30,815 nt of DNA from a bacterium. Lineage in GTDB: Bacteria; NPL-UPA2; JAUVJM01. The DNA is taken from positions 1-30,815 of the forward strand of contig JAUVJM010000003.1 in NCBI GenBank assembly GCA_030596585.1, given 5' to 3'. This document shows, piece by piece, positions 7,177-15,630 of the stretch. Positions within the stretch are counted from its first letter, which is position 1. Each line of letters begins with the position of its first letter. Under the pieces are notes generated by a model, which was not told where the DNA came from, made no database searches, and worked only from the letters and a program-made list of their open reading frames with translations. The translations under genes and the position numbers were made by a program.

Positions 7177-8091
7177 ATGGCAAAAATAATGCTTGGTGTG
7201 AATGCTTGTTTTGCAGTGGGTAGATATCCGGAACCGGAGGAATGGCTTGAAATTGTCGGGAAGAAGCTTGACTTGCGCTACTGCCAGTTTTTCTCCGACC
7301 TCATAGAACCGAGAGTCGAGAAGGAAACAAAAGAGAGAATGTGCAAGAGGACCAGGGAAGCAGCCCGCAAGTATAATGTAACCATGCACAGTGTTTTTAC
7401 CGGAACAGCTCCGCACTGGTGCCACACTCTCTTGCATCCCGATGAAGGGATGAGGAAAGATGCCCTCGCATGGTGGGAGAGTTTTCTGGAGATGACGCCC
7501 ATGCTCGGAGCAAAAGCTGTGGGAAGCCTTCTTGGAGCATTCTCGAAAAAAGACGTGGAGAACCCGGAAAGAAAAAAAGCTCTTACCGATGAGCTTATAG
7601 CGAATTGGCATTACCTTTCCCGGTTGGCAAAGGACACAGACCTGGACTACCTAATGTTTGAACCAATGTCGGTCAGGAGGGAAATTCCCTCGACTATTGC
7701 TGAGACAGAAGAACTCTATGAGCGTATCAACAAGGGAGCTTCGCTTCCCATAAAGCTGTGCATGGATATCGGGCACGGAGCCGCGCGTTCGGGGAAGGAA
7801 GAGGACAGAGACCCCTACGCATGGGTAGAACGATTCGGTGCCAGAGCTCCCGTGTTACATATTCAGCAGACAGATGGAATATCCAGCAAGCACTGGCCGT
7901 TCACTCCGGAGTATAACAAGCGGGGGATAATCAAACCGGAAAAGGTCCTTGATGCGATTTCGCGTTCCGGGGCTGATGAAATTCTCCTCGTGCTGGAAGT
8001 CTTCCACTCCTTGTTCGAGCCAATGGAAGATGAAGTTATCGATGACTTGCTCAGAAGCGTGGAATACTGGAGAAAATACGTTAGTGAGTAA
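7177..8091 (+). CDS. Xylose isomerase-like TIM-barrel sugar (phosphate) isomerase/epimerase
   Basis: 304-residue AP endonuclease-2/xylose isomerase-like TIM barrel. Putative metal ligands fall on strand ends: Glu in LMFEPM, Asp and His in LCMDIGHGA, His in VLHIQQTDG and Glu in LVLEVFH. The N-terminus, GVNACFAVGRYPEPEEW, resembles tetrulose-phosphate epimerases as I remember them, but I hold that only weakly. It lies 3 bases downstream of the zinc dehydrogenase, so the two may act in sequence: dehydrogenase making a ketose, epimerase/isomerase converting it. No signal peptide; cytoplasmic. Substrate unknown. Confidence 0.88.
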   Translation: MAKIMLGVNACFAVGRYPEPEEWLEIVGKKLDLRYCQFFSDLIEPRVEKETKERMCKRTREAARKYNVTMHSVFTGTAPHWCHTLLHPDEGMRKDALAWWESFLEMTPMLGAKAVGSLLGAFSKKDVENPERKKALTDELIANWHYLSRLAKDTDLDYLMFEPMSVRREIPSTIAETEELYERINKGASLPIKLCMDIGHGAARSGKEEDRDPYAWVERFGARAPVLHIQQTDGISSKHWPFTPEYNKRGIIKPEKVLDAISRSGADEILLVLEVFHSLFEPMEDEVIDDLLRSVEYWRKYVSE

Positions 8092-8098
8092 CGCGATT

Positions 8099-8212
8099 GG
8101 TAACCGTTCACGGTTACCAATTATTGTTCGACCTGCCCGCCGGCAGGCGGGGCCTGTCGAGACCTTATCTTCTTGATGCACTTTTGTTTACTCGAAAAGT
8201 AACATGAGATAG
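8099..8212. repeat. MITE-like element, copy B (right end lost)
   Basis: Left end GGTAACCGTTCACGGTTACC at 8099-8118, then ATTATTGTTCGA, then an extra CCTGCCCGCCGGCAGGCGGG hairpin not present in copies A or C, then CTGTCGAGACC and CTTGATGCACTTTTGTTTACTC. The right terminal repeat found in copies A and C is absent, so this copy is decayed and carries a secondary insertion. Confidence 0.75.
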
Positions 8213-8257
8213 ACAAGTATTTTTATCTGTGGTAGTCTGTGCTTATCTGAGTTGAAA

Positions 8258-8344
8258 GCCGAAGTGGCGGAATTGGTAGACGCGTACGGTTCAGGGCCGT
8301 ATGGGCGTAAGTCTGTGTGGGTTCGAGTCCCACCTTCGGCACCA
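8258..8344 (+). tRNA. tRNA-Leu, anticodon CAG
   Basis: Folds as a class II tRNA. The acceptor stem GCCGAAG (8258-8264) pairs with CTTCGGC (8334-8340), followed by discriminator A8341 and encoded CCA at 8342-8344. D arm GCGGAATTGGTAGACGC. Anticodon stem TACGG/CCGTA (8285-8289/8297-8301) with CAG at 8292-8294, which reads CUG. The variable arm and T arm (GGGTTCGAGTCCC) are intact. It stands alone between repeats; no integrase or target-site duplication is visible nearby. Confidence 0.97.
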
Positions 8345-8353
8345 AGAAAGCAG

Positions 8354-8420
8354 CAGGCTGAAGCTGTTTAGGCTGAAGGGAAAAATGAGATTGCCGTGTG
8401 TTTGCTTCAGCCTACAGCCT
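8354..8420. repeat. CAGGCTGAAG...CTTCAGCCTACAGCCT inverted repeat, copy 1
   Basis: Inverted repeat with AGGCTGAAG and CTTCAGCCT arms around GGGAAAAATGAGATTGCCGT. A clearly homologous copy in opposite orientation ends the window at 30744-30810. Lies between tRNA-Leu and nagB. Confidence 0.8.
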
Positions 8421-8461
8421 AAACAACCTGAGTAGTTACACAGGAGAGAGGAGGAACGATA

Positions 8462-9250
8462 ATGGAAGTAATTGTCAGGAAAACGTATGAGGATATAAGC
8501 AGGGAAGGAGCGAAGATAATTCGAAAGAAAATGGCAAAGAAGCCTGACCTGATTCTCGGGCTGGCTACAGGAAGCACTCCACTGGGATTGTACAAGGAGC
8601 TGGTGAGAATGCACAAAGAAGAAGAGCTTGACTTTTCGCAGGTGAAAAGCTTCAATCTTGACGAATATGTCGGGCTTGTGCCGGACCACCCGCAGAGTTA
8701 CCGCTATTTCATGAATGAGAACCTCTTTGACCACATAAACATCAAGAAGGAGAATACACGCGTTCCCGACGGGATGGCAAATGATCTCGAGGCAGAATGC
8801 CTGCAGTACGAGGAGGAAATAAGAAAGGCAGGAGGTATTGACATCCAGGTTCTGGGAATCGGCAGTGACGGTCACATAGCCTTCAATGAACCGGGGTCGT
8901 CTCTCGGCTCACGCACGAGGATAAAGACACTGACAAAGCAGACAATTGAGGACAACTCCAGATTTTTCGAGAAGGAAAAGGACGTCCCGAGGTTTGCACT
9001 CACAATGGGAATTGGTTCCATAATGGACTCAAGAAGTATTTTCCTGTTCGCAGACGGCGAAAGAAAAGGGGACGTGATTGCCGTGGCCATTGAGGGACCG
9101 ATTACGGCAGATATTACCGCGTCCATACTTCAAATGCATCCGCGGGTAACATATTTGCTGGATGAAGCCGCCGCCTCAAAGTTGAAGAGAAGAGATTATT
9201 ACAGGTGGGTGGATGAGAACAAAGCAAAGGTAAAAGGCGCTACGACATAG
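8462..9250 (+). CDS. nagB: Glucosamine-6-phosphate deaminase NagB
   Basis: Converts glucosamine 6-phosphate to fructose 6-phosphate and ammonia in amino sugar catabolism; cytoplasmic. 262 residues, typical length. The phosphate loop LGLATGSTPLGLY is near residue 32. D67 in NLDEYVG matches the E. coli Asp72 base. The active-site motif GSDGHIAFNEPG supplies D136, H138 and E143, matching E. coli D141/H143/E148. A strong purine-rich site, GAGAGGAGG, precedes the ATG. nagA and an amino sugar transporter are not in the window, so the gene may serve recycling of cell-wall or lipid A amino sugars. Confidence 0.96.
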   Translation: MEVIVRKTYEDISREGAKIIRKKMAKKPDLILGLATGSTPLGLYKELVRMHKEEELDFSQVKSFNLDEYVGLVPDHPQSYRYFMNENLFDHINIKKENTRVPDGMANDLEAECLQYEEEIRKAGGIDIQVLGIGSDGHIAFNEPGSSLGSRTRIKTLTKQTIEDNSRFFEKEKDVPRFALTMGIGSIMDSRSIFLFADGERKGDVIAVAIEGPITADITASILQMHPRVTYLLDEAAASKLKRRDYYRWVDENKAKVKGATT

Positions 9251-9301
9251 AACTGCGGTAACTTCCAAGCCATTAGAAGCGTAAGTGTAGTTGCAAATTA
9301 T

Positions 9302-9334
9302 TTGTCATTCCCCGATCAAGCCGGGGAATGACAA
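9302..9334. terminator. Inverted repeat between convergent nagB and acyl-CoA synthetase genes
   Basis: Perfect 13-bp arms TTGTCATTCCCCG and CGGGGAATGACAA around ATCAAGC. It is a short member of the dRS3-like family and sits just past both stop codons, where a hairpin could end transcription from either side. There is no long T run, so a terminator role is inference. Confidence 0.6.
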
Positions 9335-9353
9335 GAATTAATGTTACAGAGCA

Positions 9354-11459
9354 CTACTTTAATATTATCCGCGCGTCTGCAACCTTACAGCCTTTCGAAT
9401 AGACGATGAGCGGGTTTATATCCAGTTCCGATATCTCAGGGAAATCCACAACAAGCTGGGATAGTCTCAAGAGACATTCCCCTATTGCGTCCATGTCAGC
9501 AGGGGGGCGTCCTCTCATTCCAGCCAGTATCTTGTAACTCTTCACCGATTCTATCATCTCCCTGGGTCCGGGCGGCCTGAGCGGCGCGAAGGAAAAGCTA
9601 ACATCTTTTATGGCTTCTGCATAGATACCGCCCAACCCAAACATAATAATGGGTCCAAAAAGTTCATCTCTCTCAGCGCCTATAATAATTTCCTCCCCGC
9701 GCTTTGCCATTTCCTGAACGTTGACTCCCCATATCCTGGCCTCAGGCCAGTGCTTCTTGATATTCCGCGTCATGTTTACATATGCTTTCTTTACCTCTGA
9801 ATCTGTTTTTAGTTTAAGAACTACGCCCCCGACATCAAACTTATGCACAATGTCAGGAGAAACAATCTTCATAGCCACCGGATAGCCGATTTCACCAGCC
9901 GCTTTTGTGCAATCGTTGAGATTTTTGCATAGTTTTGACTTCAACGTGGGGAAACCATATGCATTCAGGACTTCCAGAGCTTCTATCTCCGGCAGGTAAC
10001 GCCTTTTATCTTTCTTTGTCCGCTCAATGACCTTTGCAGCTTTTATCTTGCTAACGCTGAACTTCCTGACCCCGAGCTGCTGCCTGCCGCGCCATTCCCG
10101 GCATTTGTTCATATGACCCAGAACCCTTGCTGCCTTTTCGGGAAATGCATAATGAGGAATCTTATTCTGCTCCAGGATTTTGATTCCTGCTGAAACATCG
10201 AATGCTCCCATAAAAGAGCATAATATTGGTTTTTTAGTTCCTTTAGCCAACTTAACTATGACCCTGGCAATATTCTCCACATCAGTCATCGATTGTGGTG
10301 TGAGAAGCACCATCACGCTGTCAACTTCTTCAGACTTCAGGATAATGCGTAGAGCGGCTTCATATCTGTCACTCCGGGCATCACCGATTAAGTCAACAGG
10401 ATTACCCAAACTCGCCGTTTTGGGAAGAACCTTTCTCAATTTCTGAACCGTTCTTTCTTTCAGCGCAGGCAGTTCCAGACCATGCTTTATGCTTGCGTCC
10501 GTAGCCATTACTCCCGGCCCCCCTGCATTGGTAACGATAGCCACCCTTTGCCCATTCAGCATTGGCATATTTGCCGCAGCTATGGCCGTAGCAAAGAGGT
10601 GCTCCACTGAGTCCACTCTCAAAACGCCGCTTTGGGCAAACAACGCGTCATATATTGCATCGGAACCGGCCAACGCCCCCGTGTGAGAAAGCGCCGCCTT
10701 ACTGCCCTCTGAGGTTCTTCCCGATTTTACTGCAATTATAGGCTTGGCATGTTTCCCGGTTGTAATTTGTCTCGCTACCCTCATAAACTCTCTCGTATTG
10801 GTCAGATCCTCAACATAGAGAAGAATGACCTTTGTCTGCGGGTCGTTTCCGAGATAGGACAAAAAGTCAACTTCGCTCAAATCTGCTTTATTACCAAAGC
10901 TTATGAATTTGGAAAATCCTATCCCTTCGCTTTTGGCATGGTCCAGAATAGCAGTGCAAAGCGCTCCGCTCTGCGAAATGAAACCAATCTCGCCGTGTAA
11001 AGGCATGTATTTGCCAAAGGAAGCATTCAGCGATATGGAAGAGTCGGTATTGATAATTCCAAGGCAGTTGGGGCCGACCAATACCATGTCGTACTTTTTC
11101 ACAAGGTTAACTACTTCCGCCTGGAGTTCGGCTCCTTTCGCCCCTGTTTCCCTGAACCCCGCTGAAATTATAACAAGTGCTTTAACACCTTTCCTGCCGC
11201 ACTCGTCAACTACTTTTGGAGTAATCACACCGGGAACAATTATCACTGCCATATCAACCTGCTCGGGCACTGACTTAATACCGGGATAACATTTGATTCC
11301 CAGTACACTTTTCGCCTTGGGATTCACGGGAAATACTATTCCTTTGTAACCTCCAAAAACTATGTTGGACAACACTGCATTCCCAACAGCGCCTTTTTCT
11401 CTGGATGCGCCTATCACAGCCACTGACTCCGGATAGAATATCTTTTTCAAACGAACCAT
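9354..11459 (-). CDS. ADP-forming acetate/acyl-CoA synthetase, alpha-beta fusion
   Basis: Interconverts acyl-CoA + ADP + phosphate with acid + ATP + CoA. All domains are in one 701-residue chain: an N-terminal CoA-binding Rossmann domain (IFYPESVAVIGASREKGAVG), two CoA-ligase flavodoxin-like domains (LVGPNCLGIINT; ISQSGAL), the swinging-loop phospho-His H259 in LSHTGALAGSD, then from about residue 480 an ATP-grasp beta part with GYPVAMKIVSP, VHKFDVGGVVLKL and EISELDINPLIVY. In Archaea the alpha and beta chains are often separate; the fused form is common in bacteria. It allows substrate-level ATP formation from acetyl- or branched acyl-CoA. AGGAG lies 8 bases upstream of the ATG. It is divergent from ilvC across a 244-base gap. 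Confidence 0.93.
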   Translation of the reverse strand: MVRLKKIFYPESVAVIGASREKGAVGNAVLSNIVFGGYKGIVFPVNPKAKSVLGIKCYPGIKSVPEQVDMAVIIVPGVITPKVVDECGRKGVKALVIISAGFRETGAKGAELQAEVVNLVKKYDMVLVGPNCLGIINTDSSISLNASFGKYMPLHGEIGFISQSGALCTAILDHAKSEGIGFSKFISFGNKADLSEVDFLSYLGNDPQTKVILLYVEDLTNTREFMRVARQITTGKHAKPIIAVKSGRTSEGSKAALSHTGALAGSDAIYDALFAQSGVLRVDSVEHLFATAIAAANMPMLNGQRVAIVTNAGGPGVMATDASIKHGLELPALKERTVQKLRKVLPKTASLGNPVDLIGDARSDRYEAALRIILKSEEVDSVMVLLTPQSMTDVENIARVIVKLAKGTKKPILCSFMGAFDVSAGIKILEQNKIPHYAFPEKAARVLGHMNKCREWRGRQQLGVRKFSVSKIKAAKVIERTKKDKRRYLPEIEALEVLNAYGFPTLKSKLCKNLNDCTKAAGEIGYPVAMKIVSPDIVHKFDVGGVVLKLKTDSEVKKAYVNMTRNIKKHWPEARIWGVNVQEMAKRGEEIIIGAERDELFGPIIMFGLGGIYAEAIKDVSFSFAPLRPPGPREMIESVKSYKILAGMRGRPPADMDAIGECLLRLSQLVVDFPEISELDINPLIVYSKGCKVADARIILK

Positions 11460-11703
11460 CAGATTAACTCCTCTCTTTTCTGGTCTCTAATTTTGTTTTC
11501 TACCTATTCTAATAAGAATAGCAGAAAAGTCAAGCTCTGTTAAAAAAAACTTTTTTGGCGGCGATGCACGATGCATGGATTTTTTCCTTGAATCTGCCTC
11601 GGTTACAATGCTACAATCACGCCAGCCTGCTGAATCGGGCAACTACGGTTGTAGTTGCAGAGCTTGCTCTGCTGATCGCTGTATTTTAAATTGGGAGGGG
11701 AAA
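11460..11703. promoter_or_regulatory. Divergent intergenic region, probable promoters for both directions
   Basis: Separates the minus-strand acyl-CoA synthetase gene from plus-strand ilvC. It holds a 7-bp inverted repeat CTATTCT-AATA-AGAATAG at 11504-11521, an AT-rich stretch with GTTAAAAAAAACTTTTTT at 11538-11555, and the GTAGTTGC repeat at 11651-11672. The inverted repeat could be an operator; no regulator is named. I see no T-box or leader-peptide attenuator. The frame upstream of ilvC stays open from 11575, but that is repeat and spacer DNA. Confidence 0.4.
11651..11672. repeat. GTAGTTGC + GCAGAGCTTGCTCTGC hairpin repeat
   Basis: GTAGTTGC runs into the hairpin GCAGAGCTTGCTCTGC (11657-11672). 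The same 22 bases recur at 21789-21810 and, in reverse complement with one mismatch, inside asd at 17963-17987. Lies 31 bases upstream of the ilvC start. Confidence 0.8.
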
Positions 11704-12693
11704 ATGACTAAAATGTATTATGACAAAGACGCTGATTTGAATCTGCTGAAGAAAAAAGTCGTTGCCATTATAGGCTACGGCATCCAGGGACATGCGCAGG
11801 CACAGAATCTGCGTGACAGCGGGATCGAAGTTCTCGTCAGTGACCTGAAAGGGAGTTCTAACTGGGAAAAGGCAAAGAAAGACGGTTTTGAGCCGATGGA
11901 AACAGCTCAGGCGTCTCAAAAAGCAGACATCATTCAGGTTCTGACGCAGGACCATTTTCAGGCTAAAGTTTATCGAACCGAAGTTTCGCAAAATCTGACA
12001 AAAGGAAAGGCGCTGGTATTCTCCCACGGGTTCAACATTCACTACGGGCAAATCGTGCCGCCGGAAACAATAGACGTATTTATGGTTGCGCCAAAGGGGC
12101 CGGGGAGTCTTGTTAGAAATACGTATGAAAAAGGGGGAGGTGTGCCCTGCCTGATAGCCGTCTATCAGGACTATACCGGAAAAGCGAAGAAACTTGCCCT
12201 GGCATACGCCAAAGCCATAGGGGGAACAAGAGCGGGAGTCATTGAGACAACCTTTGCGGAGGAAACGGAGACAGACCTTTTCGGTGAACAGACAGTCCTC
12301 TGCGGCGGCGTCTCAGAACTCATCAGGGCGGGATTTGAGACACTCGTTGATGCGGGCTACCAGCCGGAAATTGCATACTTCGAATGTCTGCATGAGTTGA
12401 AGCTAATTACTGATATGATTCATACTCACGGGATAATGGGGATGAGAGCCAGAGTGAGCGATACTGCCGAATATGGGGATCTGAGCAGAGGAAAAAGGAT
12501 TGTGAGCGAAGAGACCAGAGCTGAAATGAGAAAAATTCTTAAGGAGGTGCAGTCGGGGGAATTTGCAAGGGAGTGGATTCTCGAAAACAGTGCGGGAAGA
12601 CCTGTTTTTAATGCTCAGGTCAGGAAGGATTCCGAGCATCCGATAGAGAAAGTGGGCAAGAAACTGAGAGCCATGATGCCCTGGCTGAAATAG
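11704..12693 (+). CDS. ilvC: Ketol-acid reductoisomerase IlvC (class I)
   Basis: Isomerises and reduces 2-acetolactate or 2-aceto-2-hydroxybutyrate in valine, leucine and isoleucine synthesis; Mg-dependent. I chose the ATG at 11704 because GGGAGGGG lies just upstream and MTKMYYDKDADLNLL matches family N-termini; the frame is open from 11575 only through repeat DNA. 329 residues, class I length. Catalytic residues are present: K131 (PKGPG), D191 and E195 (ETDLFGEQ), E227 and E231 (YFECLHELKL). The Rossmann motif is GYGIQGHAQA. The cofactor loop reads VSDLKGSSNW instead of the usual GLR-GS-SW, so the phosphate-binding Arg is replaced by Leu48 and an Asp47 is added, which might shift preference to NADH. 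Confidence 0.96.
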   Translation: MTKMYYDKDADLNLLKKKVVAIIGYGIQGHAQAQNLRDSGIEVLVSDLKGSSNWEKAKKDGFEPMETAQASQKADIIQVLTQDHFQAKVYRTEVSQNLTKGKALVFSHGFNIHYGQIVPPETIDVFMVAPKGPGSLVRNTYEKGGGVPCLIAVYQDYTGKAKKLALAYAKAIGGTRAGVIETTFAEETETDLFGEQTVLCGGVSELIRAGFETLVDAGYQPEIAYFECLHELKLITDMIHTHGIMGMRARVSDTAEYGDLSRGKRIVSEETRAEMRKILKEVQSGEFAREWILENSAGRPVFNAQVRKDSEHPIEKVGKKLRAMMPWLK

Positions 12694-12705
12694 TCTATGG
12701 TCTAT

Positions 12706-12758
12706 GGGGTCAAGTCTTGCATTATAACATTAAATGTTATAATGCAAGACTTGACCCC
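12706..12758. repeat. 53-bp perfect palindrome, copy 1 (ilvC-leuA)
   Basis: Two 26-base arms, GGGGTCAAGTCTTGCATTAT..., around a single central A: a perfect inverted repeat. It begins 12 bases after the ilvC stop. Identical arms occur at 14281, 15609 and 19546; a long variant is at 18461. Confidence 0.97.
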
Positions 12759-12781
12759 AAAAGAAGAGTCTGAGGTCTGAT

Positions 12782-14302
12782 ATGAGCGAGAAAATTATAA
12801 TTTTTGACACAACCTTACGGGATGGGGAGCAATCTCCCGGTGCCAGCCTTGGAGCAGAAGCTAAGCTTAAGATTGCCGGACAACTGGCAAAACTCAAGGT
12901 TGATGTGATTGAGGCTGGTTTCCCTGCAAGTTCCCCCGGAGATCTCCTGTCGGTCAGAACAATCGCAGAGAAAACGAAGGGGCCGGTTATTGCTGCATTA
13001 GCCCGCTGTATCAAGAAGGATATTGACCTGGCTGTACAAGCTCTCGAGCCGGCAGTAAAGAAACGGCTCCACATCTTTCTTGCAACCTCTGCCATCCACA
13101 GGAAGTACAAGCTCAGGAAGGCAAAGCAGGAAATACTCAGATTGGCGGTTGAGTCGGTGAAATACGGACGGCGTTTTTGTGATGACGTGGAATTTTCACC
13201 TGAGGACGCGTCAAGGACAGAACCCGACTACCTGTGTCAGGTTGTGGAGGCAGTAATAGAGGCAGGAGCAACTGTTGTAAACATTCCGGATACAGTGGGA
13301 TATGCAACTCCCGTTGAGTTTGGCAAGTTAATCATGACAATAAAGAGCAATGTCCCGAACATTGAGGAAGCTGTCTTAAGTGTCCATTGTCACGACGATC
13401 TGGGACTGGCAACGTCCAATTCGCTCAGTGCTGTAGAGAATGGGGCAAGGCAGGTTGAATGCACCATAAACGGCATCGGAGAGAGGGCAGGGAATGCCTC
13501 TCTTGAAGAGATGGTAATGATCCTGAAGACAAGAGAGGATTACTTCGGATTCAGGACGGGAATAAAAACGAAAGAGATATACCCAGCGAGCCGGCTGGTG
13601 ACGACGCTAACAGGCATTCACGTACAGCCAAACAAGGCTATTGTGGGGGATAATGCCTTCAAGCACGAAGCCGGCATTCATCAGGACGGTGTTCTTAAAG
13701 AAAAGAGAACCTATGAGATTATGAGTCCTGAGAGTATTGGGCTCAAGGAAAGCAGGCTTGTGCTCGGCAAGCATTCGGGACGCCATGCTTTCGGAAAAAG
13801 GCTTGAAGGACTTGGATACAAACTCTCCGAAAAGGATATGCTGAAGGCATTTGAGCGCTTCAAACGTCTTGCGGATAAGAAGAAGGAAATCTACGATGAG
13901 GACCTGACTGCCATTATTGAGGATGAGATTTCGGTTGTTCCTGAAACCTTTAAACTGGTTTACGTTCATACCACAAGCGGCAGCCAGACCATTCCGACAG
14001 CGACAGTGAGGCTCAAAAAAGAGGGCAAGATATTCCAGGATGCTGCCTGCGGTGATGGACCTGTTGATGCCGCATACAAAACGATTGACAAAATTACGGG
14101 ACTCGGAGCCGAGTTGGTTGACTATTCACTCAGGGCAGTTACCTCAGGCAAGGATGCTCTGGGAGAAGTTACCGTCAGGATAAGAAAAGGGAAAAAAGTC
14201 TCTATCGGCATAGGTACCAGTACCGACATAATAGAAGCAAGCGCAAAGGCTTATGTCAATGCCGCCAACAAAATGGGGAGGGGGTCAAGTCTTGCATTAT
14301 AA
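12782..14302 (+). CDS. leuA: 2-isopropylmalate synthase LeuA
   Basis: First committed step of leucine synthesis: condensation of acetyl-CoA with 2-oxoisovalerate. 506 residues. The HMGL-like TIM barrel begins DTTLRDGEQSPGAS (residues 9-22); metal-binding His residues are in SVHCHDDLGLA, and GERAGNASLEE follows. The C-terminal LeuA regulatory domain from about 390 (TTSGSQTIPTATVRL; DYSLRAVTSGKDALGEV) suggests leucine feedback. The natural end is near NKMGR; the last six residues, GSSLAL, and the TAA stop are read from the 53-bp palindrome at 14281. leuC starts 38 bases later. Citramalate synthase is less likely given the neighbouring leuCDB. Confidence 0.95.
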   Translation: MSEKIIIFDTTLRDGEQSPGASLGAEAKLKIAGQLAKLKVDVIEAGFPASSPGDLLSVRTIAEKTKGPVIAALARCIKKDIDLAVQALEPAVKKRLHIFLATSAIHRKYKLRKAKQEILRLAVESVKYGRRFCDDVEFSPEDASRTEPDYLCQVVEAVIEAGATVVNIPDTVGYATPVEFGKLIMTIKSNVPNIEEAVLSVHCHDDLGLATSNSLSAVENGARQVECTINGIGERAGNASLEEMVMILKTREDYFGFRTGIKTKEIYPASRLVTTLTGIHVQPNKAIVGDNAFKHEAGIHQDGVLKEKRTYEIMSPESIGLKESRLVLGKHSGRHAFGKRLEGLGYKLSEKDMLKAFERFKRLADKKKEIYDEDLTAIIEDEISVVPETFKLVYVHTTSGSQTIPTATVRLKKEGKIFQDAACGDGPVDAAYKTIDKITGLGAELVDYSLRAVTSGKDALGEVTVRIRKGKKVSIGIGTSTDIIEASAKAYVNAANKMGRGSSLAL

Positions 14303-14333
14303 CATTTAATGTTATAATGCAAGACTTGACCCC
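14281..14333. repeat. 53-bp perfect palindrome, copy 2 (leuA end)
   Basis: Same arms as copy 1 with central T. Its first 22 bases are the last codons and the stop of leuA, and its right edge is 7 bases before the leuC ATG, so no separate Shine-Dalgarno fits between element and start codon apart from a weak GAG. Confidence 0.97.
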
Positions 14334-14340
14334 TTGAGAT

Positions 14341-15630
14341 ATGGGATTAACCATAACGCAAAAGATATTATCAGCCCACTGCGGCGGGGGAGAAATAGAA
14401 CCCGGCGCGTTTATTATGGCTGAGGTTGATTTTCTTCTTGCCAACGACATTACAGCGCCGCTTGCCATCAAAGAGTTTGAGGCATTTGGAGCTCAAAAAG
14501 TTTTTGACACGAGCAGGATTGCCCTTGTCCTTGACCACTTTACCCCTGCGAGGGATATAGAATCAGCTCAGCAGTGTAAACTCGTCAGGGATTTTGCCCG
14601 AAAGCACAACATCAGGTACCTCTTTCAGGAAGGGAAGGGAATCGAACATGCTTTGCTTCCAGAAGAGGGATTAACGTTACCGGGAGAACTAATTATAGGT
14701 GCTGATTCACACACCTGCACATACGGGGCAGTGGGCGCATTTTCCACGGGCGTTGGCAGCACTGATGCTGCTTTCGCTATGATCGAGGGTAAAGTTTGGC
14801 TGAAGGTTCCCGAAAGCATTAAGTTTATCTATCACGGAGAACTCAATCCATGGGTTAGCGGTAAGGACCTGATTCTCTACACCATCGGCGACATCGGAGT
14901 TAACGGGGCAGGTTATTGCGCGATGGAGCTTTGCGGCGAGGTAATTGAGAAACTTTCGATGGATAGCCGTTTCACAATGGCTAACATGGCAATCGAGGCG
15001 GGAGCCAAAAACTGCGTCATTGAACCGGATACAGTTACCGCCGAATATCTGAAGGAAGTACCGGCAGTGGAAGGTAGATATGGACTAAACTGCAAAAGCG
15101 ATGTGGATGCCGTTTACAAACAGGTGATAGAATACGATGCGGCGGAGATCCATCCTCAGGTCGCTTTGCCGTCCTCACCCGCTAATGTGAAACCGGCAAG
15201 CGAGCTGAGTTCAATCAATATTGACCAGGTTGTCATCGGCTCCTGCACTAACGGGAGGATAGGAGACCTGCGGACTGCCGCAGAGATTCTTAAAGGAAAC
15301 AAGGTCCATGAGTATGTGAGACTCATCATTATACCGGGAACGGAGAAAATTTATTTGAGGGCATTGAGAGAGGGACTGGTTGAGACATTCATTGAGGCAG
15401 GCGGTATTGTTAGTCCTCCCACGTGCGGACCGTGTCTCGGAGGACATATGGGTATTCTAGCGAAAGGAGAACGGGTACTTGCCACCACCAACAGGAATTT
15501 TGTCGGGCGTATGGGGCATCCTGAGAGCGAAGTCTATCTGTGCAATCCCGCGGTGGCAGCCGCTTCAGCAATTAAAGGGGAAATTACGCATCCGGAAGGG
15601 ATACAGAGGGGGTCAAGTCTTGCATTATAA
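14341..15630 (+). CDS. leuC: 3-isopropylmalate dehydratase large subunit LeuC
   Basis: Isomerises 2- to 3-isopropylmalate with LeuD; an aconitase-family [4Fe-4S] enzyme. 429 residues, the length of the shorter class typical of archaea and many anaerobes. Landmarks: GADSHTCTYGA near residue 121, the first cluster Cys in IGSCTNGR near 300, and the other two in PPTCGPCLGGH near 360. The end of the family fold is near AASAIKGEITHPEGI; the last six residues, GSSLAL, with the TAA stop come from the palindrome at 15609, exactly as in leuA. leuD follows 40 bases later. Homoaconitase is an alternative on sequence alone; the leuA/leuB context favours LeuC. Confidence 0.95.
   Translation: MGLTITQKILSAHCGGGEIEPGAFIMAEVDFLLANDITAPLAIKEFEAFGAQKVFDTSRIALVLDHFTPARDIESAQQCKLVRDFARKHNIRYLFQEGKGIEHALLPEEGLTLPGELIIGADSHTCTYGAVGAFSTGVGSTDAAFAMIEGKVWLKVPESIKFIYHGELNPWVSGKDLILYTIGDIGVNGAGYCAMELCGEVIEKLSMDSRFTMANMAIEAGAKNCVIEPDTVTAEYLKEVPAVEGRYGLNCKSDVDAVYKQVIEYDAAEIHPQVALPSSPANVKPASELSSINIDQVVIGSCTNGRIGDLRTAAEILKGNKVHEYVRLIIIPGTEKIYLRALREGLVETFIEAGGIVSPPTCGPCLGGHMGILAKGERVLATTNRNFVGRMGHPESEVYLCNPAVAAASAIKGEITHPEGIQRGSSLAL

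Noticed and set aside
6811..7611. Minus-strand open frame (266 codons) opposite the zinc dehydrogenase and epimerase
   Set aside because: Antisense to two tightly coupled, motif-complete genes; no domain recognised.
8258..8462. Genomic island attachment site at tRNA-Leu
   Set aside because: No direct repeat of the tRNA 3' end, no integrase and no shift in gene content downstream; nagB follows directly.
11575..11703. Upstream extension of ilvC as real coding sequence
   Set aside because: The added residues come from spacer and a GTAGTTGC hairpin repeat; a strong GGGAGGGG site and the family N-terminus fix the start at 11704.
11460..11703. T-box or leucine leader attenuator before ilvC
   Set aside because: No T-box core sequence, no run of Leu/Val codons in a short leader frame and no terminator/antiterminator pair could be made out.
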